A stretch of 64,000 nucleotides of DNA from Neoarius graeffei (Eukaryota; Chordata; Actinopteri; Siluriformes; Ariidae): NCBI RefSeq assembly GCF_027579695.1, contig NC_083589.1, positions 40,044,335-40,108,334 on the forward strand. The letters run 5' to 3'. A program made the position numbers and the translations under genes. The notes below the pieces were generated by a model. The model saw only the letters and a list, made by a program, of their open reading frames with translations. It did no database searches and was not told where the DNA came from. This document shows positions 10,740 to 21,974 of the stretch, one piece after another; within the stretch, counting starts at the first letter, position 1; every line of letters begins with the position of its first letter.

Positions 10740-11310
10740 AGTCCACGAGTGACGTCCTCTTGTAAAAGTCTCCGTTACTTTTTCTCACCTCCAAGTAGAA
10801 CTTTGACGATATTTCCGCTATTGCTCTCTTTTCCAGTTTTTCAATTTCCGTTGGTCTGTTTTTCTCTTGTAAATATGCGTGACGAATATCCAGTAAAGTT
10901 TTGGTAGCCTTTCAGGTGTTCAGCTCGTCTTTCTCTTTAAATCTTCCACTTTTAATGAAGCAAACCTCGCAGCCATGTTTGTGTACAAATTGTTAGTCAC
11001 TCACTAGCGCGGAAGTTTTACATCTCCGATGTGTCTCTTTTCCAGTTTTTTAATGTCCGTTGATATGTTTTTCTCTTGTAAATACGGTGTGCGTGAAGAT
11101 GTATAATAAAGTTTTGGTAGCCTTTTGGGTGTTCAGTGCATCTTTAGTTTCAGTTTATTTATTTAGTGCTTAATCCGAGCACTGGATTAACCCCGTCTTC
11201 TCTCTCTCTCTCTCTCGGCCGACAAAGAAATGATTGTGCGCATGCACAGCAGAAAAGTTTTGTCATTGGATCTTCACATGAGCTCTGATGTGTGATGTTG
11301 TGTTGCCCGT
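10740..11310 (-). pseudogene. Crypton-like pseudogene, two exon-like blocks
   Basis: Reading leftwards, the block 11310-11010 is homologous to 45850-46195. The block 10976-10740 starts MAARFASLK and, with frameshifts and a stop, includes KATKTLLDIRHAYLQEKN, EKLEKRAIAEISSKFYLEVR and KSNGDFYKRTSL. The order KATK - YL-EK - FY-E-R - G-Y-K-SL is characteristic of the N-terminal domain of Crypton-derived proteins (KIAA1958-like, DUF3504). No catalytic recombinase residues are present. Superfamily moderately likely; inactivation certain. Confidence 0.5.
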
Positions 11311-12600
11311 ACGTATAATAATTCCTGATATGTCATACAAGTTTTAAATGTTTCATATTCATTTTTATAACCACCTACTGTACATTAATACTTTCTTTCT
11401 TACTGATACTGAGCTTCTTTTTACATTTCTTAGGCCACATACAGTGCACAACGTTGAATTACGGTAGTCCTCACTCAGGAATAACGATCGCAGGCTGAAT
11501 CCTAAATGGTTGATTCTGACTTATGTATGCTCACTACTCTTTGTCAAAAGGTTAAGACTTAAATGAGGCCAGTAAAAGCAGAACATAGGAGTAAACACTG
11601 AAATATGGAATTTTCTTTGCCTGTGATTATGTAAATATTACGAAAATTTAAAATCGTATTTAAACAGTGAAATTTGTTCTGGCAGCCCTAAGGGAAATGC
11701 ATTAAGCCAAGTGTTTTTTCATAATGGATGAAAGTGAAAAGATGATGTCTTAAAAGCAGTAAGTGCATGCAGGAAAAGATGTAGCCTATGGGCTGGAAAA
11801 GTCTAAATGCATCTTTCTATAATCACGTCATGACGCACTGAACCGAAATGAAACGAGATGTGTCTAGAGATTCCTAGCCATCACTAGAGTATGGTATATT
11901 ATGGTACAAGCTTTTTTTTTTTACAGGCACAATATTTATGCCAGTGAATCAGCAACATATGGATGTTATGGTATACTGTACGTCGTAGAAGAAACAGAAT
12001 TATTTAGAAAATTGTAATCACATGTACAAGAAAAAATAGTCATCTGTTAACTAGTTGATGCTTTTAAAGCCCAGTTTATCGCTTTGCTGCGATGATGATA
12101 AGAAGAATCGGTTGAGCTAACCAGAAATAAACAGTCGTAGGAAAGCAACGTCAAGGTATCAAATATAGTATTGAGAGCCAGAAGAACCAAAAGCAGAGAT
12201 AATACTCATTGACGGAGGCATTTAAAGTGTTCTCTAGTTTCAAAAGAGAAAAGATTGCCAGAGAAGCATCTCCAGAGAGGACTGAGAGAGGGGGGAGATG
12301 ACAGAGGCAGGTAGATGAGTGGATTGGCAGGGGGAGAATAGTCTCCTCACGTAGCACTCTAATCCAGGATGTCTGCTGCGTCTCGATTGAAGCAATCAAT
12401 CACTGTCTGTAGGGGATGAGGGGCGGCGCACTCCCTGTAGAACAGGCTTTGGGCACACACCCACATGCAGGATTAACTTCAAACACAAAGAAATAGACTT
12501 TGGTAGGCTTTACATAAACATAGACAAGCCTTCACACATTAAAACGCTAGATATGAGCACGTAGGTATGGATATGGTTGAGTGTCAGATGAGGATGCAGG
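11311..12600. other. Intronic, nothing recognised
   Basis: AT-rich sequence without convincing exons or repeats. A TC-rich run lies just before it at about 11200-11217. Confidence 0.5.
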
Positions 12601-13720
12601 TTGATCCTGCACTGGTTGGTCATGGAGACCATTCCCCTCGCTAAAATCATCCAGACCCTCGCCGGCATCCACCACACACAGCACCAAGCCCTCACTGCAC
12701 TGTGTACGGAGCAGGAGCAGAGCTTTCAGGCGTTTCTTCAAACCCAGGCAGAGGATCAGCAGGTGCTCTGGAGGATGGTCCAGCAGGCTGGTACTCCAGC
12801 TGCAGCCCCAGTGACCACCACAGACCCAGCCCACATCACGCTCACCAAGATGGACCCGCAGGATGATCCACAAGCCTTCATGGAGCTCTTCCGTGCCACA
12901 GAAGGGTGGCAGTGGCCAACCTCGCAGTGGGCGGTCCGCCGATTGCCGCTGCAGTCAGAGGAAGCCCTGCTCGCAGCCAAGCCGCTCCCCATACATAGAA
13001 AAGTCAATGCGCTATCTAGATTTGACACACATCTGGTGCCTTGCATTGATGAATTGCTTGCTTTTATTCAGTGCTGGACTTGAATAAAGGATATTGGAAG
13101 ATTCCCTTCACTCCAATATCCTGAGAAAAAAAAGCAACCTTTTCCACTCCGTTTGCGTTACACCAATTTGTGACCTTTCCATTTGGGTTGTTTGGAGCCC
13201 CAGCGATGTTTTAACTTCTCATGTACAGAATCCTCCACCACACAGTGCCTATGCCACTGCCTACTTAGATGACCCAGTAATTTATACCCTGTCCACACTA
13301 GGGATTTTGTACCGATACGAAACTAATTTCATACCGCAACACCTGTCCACACTAGCAACTATACCGGTACTGTAGCGGTATAACTGTATCGGTACGAAAC
13401 CCACAAATGTATGGGTTTCGTATCGGCACTGTAGCGCTTCGTGTAGTGTGGACAGATGAAGCGGCTCTGTATCGATACAAATATAATGCGCATGCACAAA
13501 GTCACACACCTCAATCGATGTCTTCGCTGAATAAAATAGTGAAGAACGGAGATTCGTTTGTTTCTTTCTCAACTGCCTCGCGCGTTTTATACGATTCGAC
13601 TGAATAAATGACCACCAGAAATACAGACTGTACACTGACAACAAAAAGCACACACACGTTGTTTCATCCGTACGGAAGCCGAGAGAGGCCCTTCATATAA
13701 TCCTTTTTTTTAATTCACCT

Positions 13721-14141
13721 TGTTATCCCGAGATAACATAATTAATTCAGGATCTCAAGAAAACAACACAACTAATTCGAGATCTCGAGAAAACAATTAT
13801 TTCATGATCTCGAGTAAACAGCTGAGAAATGGTTCATTCAGGTGCGCCAAGAGACTTGTGATATGCTGACTTTGGGGCTATTTCTCATTCTGTATAGACG
13901 CAACTTTGGTCATTAGAATGTCTGGAATAATCGATCACCTAATAAGGCAATATTTTGATCAGGGGTTGACACAGGGAGAGATTGCGTCAAGTCTTTTAAT
14001 AAGGGATAATTTCAAAATTAGTCCGCGGCACCTCCGCAGAAGACTGGCCCGACTTCGTCTCTACCGACGGAGATACAGTGATCCAGCTGAGATCATGAAA
14101 TAACGGTTTTGTTTTCTCGAGATCTCGAAATAACGGATGCC
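13721..14141 (+). mobile_element. Small element with CTCGAGATCTCG-rich ends
   Basis: Near the left end GAGATCTCGAGAAAACAA occurs, and near the right end TTTTCTCGAGATCTCGAAAT, forming inverted subterminal repeats around a 66-codon frame. Exact ends are uncertain. Confidence 0.4.
13906..14103 (+). pseudogene. HTH N-terminus of an integrase-like transposon protein
   Basis: The frame reads MSGIIDHLIRQYFDQGLTQG (in-frame ATG at 13918), then an ISPRHLRRRLARLRLYRRR helix-turn-helix-like segment, and stops after DPAEIMK. Fish and cnidarian mobile proteins with an rve-type integrase core start this way (I-xQYF-GLT-EI, then RRL-LRLYRR). The integrase core itself is missing, so only the DNA-binding start remains. 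Identification is from motif memory. Confidence 0.45.
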
Positions 14142-14401
14142 ATATATTCTCGGAAGGAAGTTACTCGGTGTGGCAGCGGGGGCGTGGTCAAGCGCCGGTC
14201 TGTGACAGGAGGGCGGAGTCAGGGAAGGTAAGTGGCAGAATCACTACACCTGACGGCAATTAACCCATGTTTGTGTGTCTTCCCAGTGACCGCGCCCTAT
14301 TTAAGGAGGGAGAGCGAGAGCAGAGGAGAGCTTCCCTGGACGAGACGCTAGTGTGTGTGTCTCTGTATGTTCCAAAATATTGTTAGACTGAAAAGTGTGG
14401 C

Positions 14402-14778
14402 GGGCGGCACGGTGGTGTAGTGGTTAGCACTGTCGCCTCACAGCAAGAAGGTCCTGGGTTTGAGCCCCGGGGCCAGCGAGGGGCTTTCTGTGTGGAGTTT
14501 GCATGTTCTCCCCGTGTCCGTGTGGGTTTCCTCCGGGTGCTCCGGTTTCCCCCACAGTCCAAAGACATGCAGGTTAGGTTAACTGGTGACTCTAAATTGA
14601 CCGTAGGTGTGAATGTGAGTGTGAATGGTTGTCTGTGTCTATGTGTCAGCCCTGTGATGACCTGGCGACTTGTCCAGGGTGTACCCCGCCTTTCGCCCGT
14701 AGTCAGCTGGGATAGGCTCCAGCTTGCCTGCGACCCTGTAGAACAGGATAAAGCGGCTACAGATAATGGGATGAGATT
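14402..14778 (+). mobile_element. V-SINE (DANA/Mermaid-type)
   Basis: Full-length copy: tRNA-like head with A-box TGGTGTAGTGGTTAG and a B-box-like GGTTTGAGCCCC, conserved core, and ATGAGAT tail. An 11-bp target duplication AAAAGTGTGGC lies at 14391-14401 and 14779-14789. Confidence 0.95.
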
Positions 14779-16007
14779 AAAAGTGTGGCAATAAAGCCTT
14801 TTGTTACACCTGATCTCTGTCCTGCCGTCCTCTGTGTTCCACCCACACGTTCGAACCGGTTACACTCGGTAACCACGGAAACATTTCGCGCACGTGCATT
14901 TCAACTACTGTGAAAGAAAACCGCAAACATTTCTCGCTAGTGTGGACAGATGCACTAAACTGTACCGGTATACTTTGTATCAGTACAGTTATACCACTTT
15001 CGTACCGGTATAAGTGTGAACACAGCATTATAGTAATGACTGGCAGCAGCACCTACATCACCTGAGCGCTGTCCTGAGATTTTGAGAACGGTGGGGCTCA
15101 CAGTGTTCATAGTTCATAGCTCATAGTTGGGTGCATGGAATTACGTTATCTGGGCTTCCAGATAACGTAGTTCATGGGCAGGTAGTGATTGTGGCCTGCC
15201 TGAGACCCAAGACCAAATAGGGGTGAGGCACTTCCTGAGGCTTGGTGGCGCTTATCGAAGGTTTGTGCTTAATTTTTCGGACGCCACTATCCTGTCGACT
15301 GACCTCACTAAAATGGCGGTGCCAGATCCGGTCCAGTGGATGGAGTCGTACAAACAGGCTTTCACCCAGACAAAAACGCTTTTGTGTGTTGGCTCACTGT
15401 TGCATTCACCTGATTTTGCTCTTCCTTTTGTTTTACAAACTGATACGTCAGACAGAGGGAGGGGGAGGAGTGTCCTGTGTTATACATCATCTCCAAACTC
15501 TTAGTGAGAGAGGTCAAATACAGCATGATGGAGGAGGAGTGTCTGGTCATCGAGTGGGTGGTCCTCACTCTCTGATACTACCTGCTGGGGCACTGTTTCA
15601 CTTCACTTCCTTCAGTTCCTTGCAATTTATTAACGTGTCTCTTGTGTGCTTGCATGGGAAGCCAGTAAACAGAGAGAGCTGAGAAGCACTAAGCATAACA
15701 AAATAGCTGAAAAGTGAAAGTAGCAAAAATCACACACCTTTGTGTTGTCACAAGCCTGCCTCCTGATTTCCCATGAACCAACACATGCTACAACATGCGT
15801 ACGGTATACTGTACATTTGTGTGTGTGTGCTTTTCTTTAATGTTTTGTTTGTGCACCGTCAAATGTGCTAATATTTGCATTTTCGCTTTTACTTTTGTAC
15901 AACTCATTGCTGCAATCATTTTAAGTTCTGCCTGCGATGTGGGATTTCTTCTGTGGTGCAAATGCGAGTTAGGATAACATTTCCCTGTGCTGCTGCCAAT
16001 CCCACAG

Positions 16008-16113
16008 GCCTGACGCACTGCAGAGCCGTGACCATGAGAAGCTGAGGCAAATCTACAAGAACATCTCAGGCTTCATCAAGAACCACATGGCTGAGGATCT
16101 GGAGCTTCCGCAG
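16008..16113 (+). CDS. Exon of the unrecognised + strand gene
   Basis: Acceptor CAATCCCACAG, donor CAG|GTAGGAG. One base completes the codon begun at 9561, then 35 codons including DHEKLRQIYKNISGFIKNHM and EDLELPQ. It leaves in phase 0, matching the last exon. An alternative donor 12 bases later (GAG|GTGAGC) would add four codons without changing phase. No family recognised; the composition suggests helices. Confidence 0.65.
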
Positions 16114-16489
16114 GTAGGAGTGGCTGAGGTGAGCATACTCGGTTCAAATGTTTTGTATTACAGAACTGAAAGATTTATTTGCTGAACTATTTTGGCCAGT
16201 TTATGAATTCAACTTCAGCTTCAAATCTTAACTGTTAAACCTGGTCAGGTAAATGCAGTCAGTCTAGCTAAAGATGTTTCCCTGCTAGCTAAATGCGCTC
16301 ACAATTTGGGCAAAATTTTGAATAGTTACATCCCATAGTGAAACTCTTTAACATCTGTGATGCTCTTTCGCTGTCACATGAACATCAAAACGGAGAAGTG
16401 TGTTTACCCGTACTGTACCGTACTGTTGATGATAGGTAAAGTTTAAAATGTTTAAAGTAACTAATAGTTTTAATAATTGCGTGACCATC

Positions 16490-18220
16490 AATATAGGTTT
16501 AGGAGCAACTGATCAACATCCTTAGCATGGATGGAATTTGTAGAAAATATAGCTACAGCTATAGATAAGAAACAATACGCTGTAGGTGTTTTTGTTGATT
16601 TACGTAAAGTGTTTGACACAGTCGTTCCTTACTTCTGCAGAAATTGGAGCATTATGGCATAAAAGGTGTTACACTAAATTGGATGTTATTTAAATAATAG
16701 GTTTCAGTATGTAAAAATTAATAATACTGTGTCACATCTTAAGCCTAGGTCACAACCGGACGTACGATTTTTTGGCCATGCGATTTTTGGCGTTTCCCAA
16801 ATCGCTGCGTTTTTTTGTTCGTGGAGAAAGATGCACGTTGGCCGTAAGTTTGTCTTGCAACCTGAAAAAAACGTAAGCTCCCGTAGAGTTTGTTTGACAT
16901 GACAAAGAACCTCTGCAGCCGGTCTACGGCTCGAAAATCAGCACGTCACACGCGCGCCCTCCGTGCGTTTCTTGCATGTAGACCAGCCGTAGGAGCACGT
17001 ACGGCCGGTTGTGACCTAGGCTTTAGAAAAGTAACTTGTGGTGTTCCACAAGGTTCGGTATTGGGACCTAAGTTATTTATACTTTATTTGAATGATATTT
17101 GTATCGTATTTAATAAGTTGAAATTTATTGCATTTGCGGATGATACAAATTTATTTTGTTTAGGACCAGTTATTAAAGAATTGTTGACAACAGTAGAAAA
17201 GGAGTTGATCAGGTTAAAAGAATGGTTTGATATCAATAAGTTAGCATTAAATGAAAATAAAACAATGTATAGTATATGGTGGGGTTAGGGCAAATTGTGA
17301 AATTCAATTAATCCTAAATGGAGTTGAAATTGAAAGAGTATATGAAACTAAACTCTTGGGAGTAATTTTAGATCATAAATTCAGTTGGAAGCCACATATA
17401 GAATATATAAAACAGAAATTATCTAAAACTATTGGTATTATTTACAAAACAAGTGATTTTTTGAACAAGAAATGTCTGCGTATATTGTATTTCTCACTTA
17501 TAATGCCATATCTATCATATTGTGTTGAGGTTTGGGGAAATACATATAGAACATATATAGACCCTATAATTAAACTCGAGAAAAGAGTTATCAGAATAAT
17601 AAATAAAGCTTCCTATTGTGAAACCACTAATAAACTATTTATAGTCTTGTACCTTAAAATTCTTAGATATTATATACTTAAAACCATTAGAAATGCTATT
17701 TTGAGTAAAGAATAAAAGTCTTCCCACCTGTATTAAAACATTTTTAAATTAAGAGAAAAAATGATAATTTAAGAGGGTTGGGTGTCTTTGAAAGAGGTAA
17801 TGTGAGAACTAATGTTAAATACAGATGTGTTTCATTTTTGAGAGTTATATTGTGGAATGGACTTAGTGATGATTTGAAATTGTGTAGATCGCCGAGTTTA
17901 AAAAAAAAAATTGAAAGGTAAAATAATTAAGGATTACAGTTTAAAATGATTGACGTGAAATGATTAAGAATAATAATTTAGAGTAATTTTTTTCCCTTGT
18001 ATTACTGATATTCTGGGTTATTTTATGGATTGTACAGGATTGGCAAAAATAAGCCTTGGCTTCACCCTATTCCTTTTTCGGTTACAGAGTTTGTTAAATT
18101 TTTTTGTGAGAAAATGTTTAGTGTAAGCATGTAGAATAATTTGTCAGTTGAGTGCACAAAATTTAAGTTTTGTTCTGTAGATTGTAACCGAAATAAACCA
18201 TTCATTCATTCAAAAATAAA
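16490..18220 (+). pseudogene. L2-like LINE, reverse transcriptase remnant
   Basis: The RT order is recognisable: FVDLRKVFDTV (about 16590), CGVPQGSVLGPKLF and FADDTNLF (17037-17160), then the C-terminal YETKLLGVILDHKFSW and YLSYCVEVWGNTYR segments in the next frame (17251-17715). The FADD catalytic box is intact, but a frameshift at about 17280 and stops elsewhere kill it. A MITE (16742-17022) sits just before the CGVPQG motif. The 3' end terminates in an ATTCATTCATTCAAA tail near 18215. The L2 clade is likely but not proven. Confidence 0.65.
16742..17022. mobile_element. Harbinger-type MITE, 281 bp
   Basis: The inverted ends AGCCTAGGTCACAACCGG and CCGGTTGTGACCTAGGCT match perfectly, with TTA on both sides (16739-16741 and 17023-17025). 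The body is CG-rich with repeated ACGTACG-like words. It interrupts the LINE reverse transcriptase. Confidence 0.8.
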
Positions 18221-18653
18221 AAAGACAGCTGTGTAAAGAAACGGCGCCATCAGAGCAGACCTGACTGAATTAATGAGTACATATAGGGAACAAAAAGTTA
18301 ATCATCCACTGTGAACCTTGGCTGATTACATTTTACAGGATTAACAAACAGGAATTTACACAAAAGACTGTTCTATTTTTATGGAAAAGTTGCCTATAAT
18401 TTCAGGTATTTACAAACATTACTATCATCTATAATCTTTATACACAGCTATATAAGCATAAGAAGGCAACTTGGAAAACTAAGCATGCTTTAGCTAATCG
18501 GCATTTTATTTTTGTTAAATTACTGATTTATTTAGGATTAAAATATCCAGCAGTTATTAACGCAATCTCAGCACAGCCTCTGTAGCGTTTGTGTTTTCAA
18601 TGGACCGACAAACTAATTATAATGTAAGCGAATCATTAAGATGAGCTGAGAAC
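18221..18653. other. Intronic, nothing recognised
   Basis: AT-rich sequence between the LINE tail and the satellite. Confidence 0.5.
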
Positions 18654-18970
18654 CGCGTACAGCGTAGCACTGAATGGACCGTACGGTAACCGCGTACAGC
18701 GTAGCACTGAATGGACCGTACGGTAAACGCGTACAGCGTAGCACTGAATGGACCGTACGGTAGCCGCGTACAGCGTAGCACTGAATGGACCGTACGGTAA
18801 CCGCGTACAGCGTAGCACTGAATGGACCGTACGGTAACCGCGTACAGCGTAGCACTGAATGGACCGTACGGTAACCGCGTACAGCGTAGCACTGAATGGA
18901 CCGTACGGTAACCGCGTACAGCGTAGCACTGAATGGACCGTACGGTAAACGCGTACAGCGTAGCACTGAA
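18654..18970. repeat. 37-bp satellite, eight full copies and a partial ninth
   Basis: Units start CGCGTACAGCGTAGCACTGA at 18654, 18691, 18728, 18765, 18802, 18839, 18876, 18913 and 18950, always 37 bases apart. Each full unit contains the palindrome ACCGTACGGT and several CpG. Units differ only by one or two bases (GTAAC, GTAAA or GTAGC at the join). The last copy is cut after 21 bases. Confidence 0.95.
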
Positions 18971-19699
18971 CTGTAAAATGCATTTACCCAGTTTACAGAG
19001 ACAGCCTTTTTGGTAATGTATTCCAGTAGAGTAGAGGGTTCTTTGTGCTTGTTGTGCTGGGATTTAGTGTTGCAAATCAATTTACTATAGTGTACACAGT
19101 TTATTGTTTACCCAATATACCACAGGGGTGTTAAATTCTCAATTTTTTGTTCAGGGGGTGCCGATACTTTTATAAACATTTAACAGCAGTTCAGCTGCAG
19201 GGCAGATAACGGTTTGTTAATGCACTCCTTCAAGTAAGTCACTTGTATAGCAACCGCTTATTCACAGCGTCTTGTATAGCAGACATGCTACATAAGGCTA
19301 ATAGTAATAAACTGCTTAAAAATTACATTTTTTTTCCCCTGAGCGTCAGAAAAAGCACTGCACCCGATGACCTTTTTTTTTTTCCTTCCCCACAGTACTC
19401 CACCATTTTTGTGCGGCCAGTCCGAACACTTCGAGTCAAAAATCTCTGAGCTTTTCAGAAATTGCACTGGTGTCATCTCTGCTGCTCATTTTCAGGCAGC
19501 CAGTCATACGGTCACTCCTGTTCAGGCAATTAATCATACGGTGGGTGGAGTGTTGACATGTTTCAAAATATTTTTGTCATAGAAACAAAACTGACGCTCC
19601 CCAGCGTGGTGCTAGAGCTTTTCTAACAAAAAAAAAAAAAATGCTATAGCCACACACCCTTAAACTTTAAATAAGCATTTCATGACACAAAATTTTGTT
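18971..19699. other. Intronic, nothing recognised
   Basis: AT-rich with poly(T) runs; no repeat family or exon found. Confidence 0.5.
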
Positions 19700-20580
19700 A
19701 TAATCAACAGTTATTCTATCCACAATCACTCTGATTGTGGACTCTACCACTAGGATATCAGCTCATACACCATGAGTAGAGAACACCAAAATGGCGGATC
19801 GTGTTGCTGAACCAACCGAGGACAAAATAAAAACTCTACTCGAAAACAAAACCCCCAAAAAATGAAAGTATTTGATGGTAAGAACGTATCTTTTTATTTT
19901 TCAAGAATTATCATTACTGTCGTATTTTTCACAAATTGCTGCTGTCATTTTGCCCGTTTTGTTTACATCTCATCTCATCTCATTATCTGTAGCCGCTTTA
20001 TCCTGTTCTACAGGGTCGCAGGCAAGCTGGAGCCTATCCCAGCTGACTACGGGCGAAAGGCGGGGTACACCCTCGACAAGTCGCCAGGTCATCACAGGGC
20101 CGACACATAGACACAGACAACCATTCACACTCACATTCACACCTACGGTCAATTTAGAGTCACCAGTTAACCTAACCTGCATGTCTTTGGACTGTGGGGG
20201 AAACCGGAGCACCCGGAGGAAACCCACGTGGACACGGGGAGAACATGCAAACTCCACACAGAAAGGCCCTCGCCGGCCACGGGGCTCGAACCCGGACCTT
20301 CTTGCTGTGAGGCGACAGCGCTAACCACTACACCACCGCGCCGCCCGTTTGTTTACATTCGAAGCGGAAATTATTTTGTCGGACGTTTTGTGTAGAGGTT
20401 TTATTTATTGAATTTGTTAAAAATAAAAATACTGTTTCTCAAAATCCAGTGAATGTGGACAGAATAAAACAGTTATTCCACTCAATGCCATCGTACATGG
20501 CTTATAGCCGACTTGGTGCTACACGCATCATCGGCTATCAGCTCATATACAACTCGATTTTGTGGAATAACTCTTAATTT
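19700..20580 (+). mobile_element. Crypton-like non-autonomous element, split by a SINE
   Basis: The left part (19700-19968) closely resembles the blocks at 48050-48310 and 60345-60660, including TTATTCTATCCAC and ATCAGCTCATA. It carries a 24-codon start (19791-19865, MADRVAEPTEDKIKTLLENK) followed by a stop. The right part (20348-20580) ends in an inverted pair AGTTATTCCAC/GTGGAATAACT, also seen at 62680-62785. A V-SINE (19969-20347) is inserted. The EDKIKTLLENKTPKK start resembles Crypton-like N-termini. Confidence 0.5.
19969..20347 (-). mobile_element. V-SINE (DANA/Mermaid-type)
   Basis: Full-length copy in reverse orientation, with target duplication TTTGTTTACAT at 19958-19968 and 20348-20358. 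Confidence 0.95.
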
Positions 20581-20604
20581 TTTTATTCCATAATGGTATA
20601 TGGG

Positions 20605-20976
20605 GGCGGCATGGTGGTGTAGTGGTTAGCGCTGCTGCCTCACAGCAAGAAGGTCCGGGTTCGAGCCCCGTGGCCGGCGAGGGCCTTTCTGTGTGGAGTT
20701 TGCATGTTCTCCCCGTGTCCGCGTGGGTTTCCTCCGGGTGCTCCGGTTTCCCCCACAGTCCAAAGACATGCAGGTTAGGTTAACTGGTGACTCTAAATTG
20801 ACTGTAGGTGTGAATGTGAGTGTGAATGGTTGTCTGTGTCTATGTGTCAGCCCTGTGATGACCTGGCGACTTGTCCAGGGTGTACACCGCCTTTCGCCCG
20901 TAGTCAGCTGGGATAGGCTCCAGCTCGCCTGCGACCCTGTAGAACAGGATAAAGCGGCTAGAGATAATGAGATGAG
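20605..20976 (+). mobile_element. V-SINE (DANA/Mermaid-type)
   Basis: Full-length copy with target duplication ATGGTATATGGG at 20593-20604 and 20977-20988. It faces the copy at 19969-20347 in inverted orientation, about 260 bp away. Confidence 0.95.
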
Positions 20977-20988
20977 ATGGTATATGGG

Positions 20989-21679
20989 TAAACAATAAGC
21001 TGGACACTCCGATAGTAAATTGACTTGCAAACCCGAATCCTAGCACTGTCAAGCTGGGCCCATAACGAAAAAATGTATACCGTAATTGTTGATATGGAAA
21101 AGTTTGTGCAAGATGTTTGTTTAACATAACAAGGAGTCCCAGGCATCAGCACTTTGGAACAGTCAGTAAGTTTTCCATCATTAGAGAGTTTTCAGGATAG
21201 AAGGTTTTTTTTCCTGGTTTGTCAGTAACATGACAAACTGATATATATATTTTTTGGTCGTCTTAAATTTAAGAAAGAGGGGAAAGAAAGAGAGGCTGTG
21301 GATGGAGCAGTTGTGTATAGCTGCTATAAAGAAAGTGAGAACAAGAACTTGTTTTTTGGATGTTAATATTAAATAACTATAAATGGATAAAAATCACATC
21401 ATTAATACACTGAAAATGATAAACATGTGCTAAGTGGAATAAACCTCCACAAGACCTGCAGTCATAAGAAAATAATCAACTTTGGTGTGGTCACAACTTT
21501 CAGCACCAAATCACGCTACTTTTAAAGGATTTGGGTATCTCAGAATATTCTTACCAGAGGAAGAGAAATTCTTGATTATTTTCCGCATTATAACCGCATG
21601 CGCAGCTATGCTTTATTCCATTTTGACTGACACTTCTGCCTTTTGTTTGCACCTTTATCCTTCTCTCAACACGTTTCAG
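20989..21679. other. Intronic, nothing recognised
   Basis: AT-rich sequence ending in a pyrimidine-rich acceptor. Confidence 0.5.
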
Positions 21680-21751
21680 GATCCATCCCAAGCAGCTGAT
21701 TATGAAGAGCATCTCCTGAGATGTTCAGAAAGCTTCGATGAAGATTTCTAG
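21680..21751 (+). CDS. Terminal coding exon of the unrecognised + strand gene
   Basis: The acceptor TCTCAACACGTTTCAG is followed by 23 codons reading DPSQAADYEEHLLRCSESFD and EDF, then TAG. It enters in phase 0 as required by exon 16008-16113. A strongly acidic C-terminus. Together the four exons give about 156 C-terminal residues. The gene ends tail to tail with large1. Confidence 0.65.
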   Translation, partial: DPSQAADYEEHLLRCSESFDEDF

Positions 21752-21951
21752 CCAGTTCCTTCAACCTTCGTTACGGTTACTTTCCATTTTATTCAGCAGT
21801 GAATTGTTGCACAGCCAGTAGATTCATATGAATTTTATTCTTAAAAAACAAACGAAACATATTCTGTTCAGTCTGGCTTCTTGTCATGTGTTTAAGGATG
21901 TTTCTGTAAGCCATGAGAGTTCCAACGTTCTCTTATTATTCATGTGTTTTA

Positions 21952-21957
21952 AATAAA
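21952..21957 (+). terminator. Polyadenylation signal AATAAA
   Basis: AATAAA (overlapping a second AATAA) 200 bases after the stop codon at 21751; it would end the + strand transcript. Confidence 0.6.
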
Positions 21958-21974
21958 TAACACCAAGACAAGAT

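Larger units (their letters stand above)
13285..15027. mobile_element. Harbinger-type MITE inserted in the gypsy RT
   Basis: The ends TACCCTGTCCACACTAG and, inverted, TGCTGTGTTCACACTTATAC are bordered by TTA at 13282-13284 and 15028-15030. The interior has repeated GTACCGATAC/ACCGGTATA motifs near both ends. Two later insertions sit inside it: an element of about 420 bp with a short HTH frame (13721-14141) and a V-SINE (14402-14778). Confidence 0.55.
12600..15600 (+). mobile_element. Ty3/gypsy remnant (Gmr1-like), split by a MITE
   Basis: A gag-like frame (12601-13080) contains KMDPQDDPQAFMELFRAT and WPTSQWAVRRLPL, the Gmr1-type gag that is related to the SCAN domain. After deletions the RT motif AYLDD appears at about 13260. 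The element is then interrupted by a MITE (13285-15027) and continues with WQQHLHHLSAV, then RHFLRLGGAYRRFVLNFSD and FVLQTDTSDRG (RT thumb and RNase H start, 15028-15560). Many stops; no LTRs found. It is an old, dead copy on the sense strand of the + gene. Confidence 0.65.

Noticed and set aside
18654..18970. CRISPR-like regular array
   Set aside because: Units abut directly with no variable spacers, in a vertebrate genome.
18613..19080. Three overlapping long - strand frames with a regular amino-acid repeat
   Set aside because: They are the three readings of a stop-free 37-bp satellite; 37 is not a multiple of three, so the frames cycle. No start context or homology.
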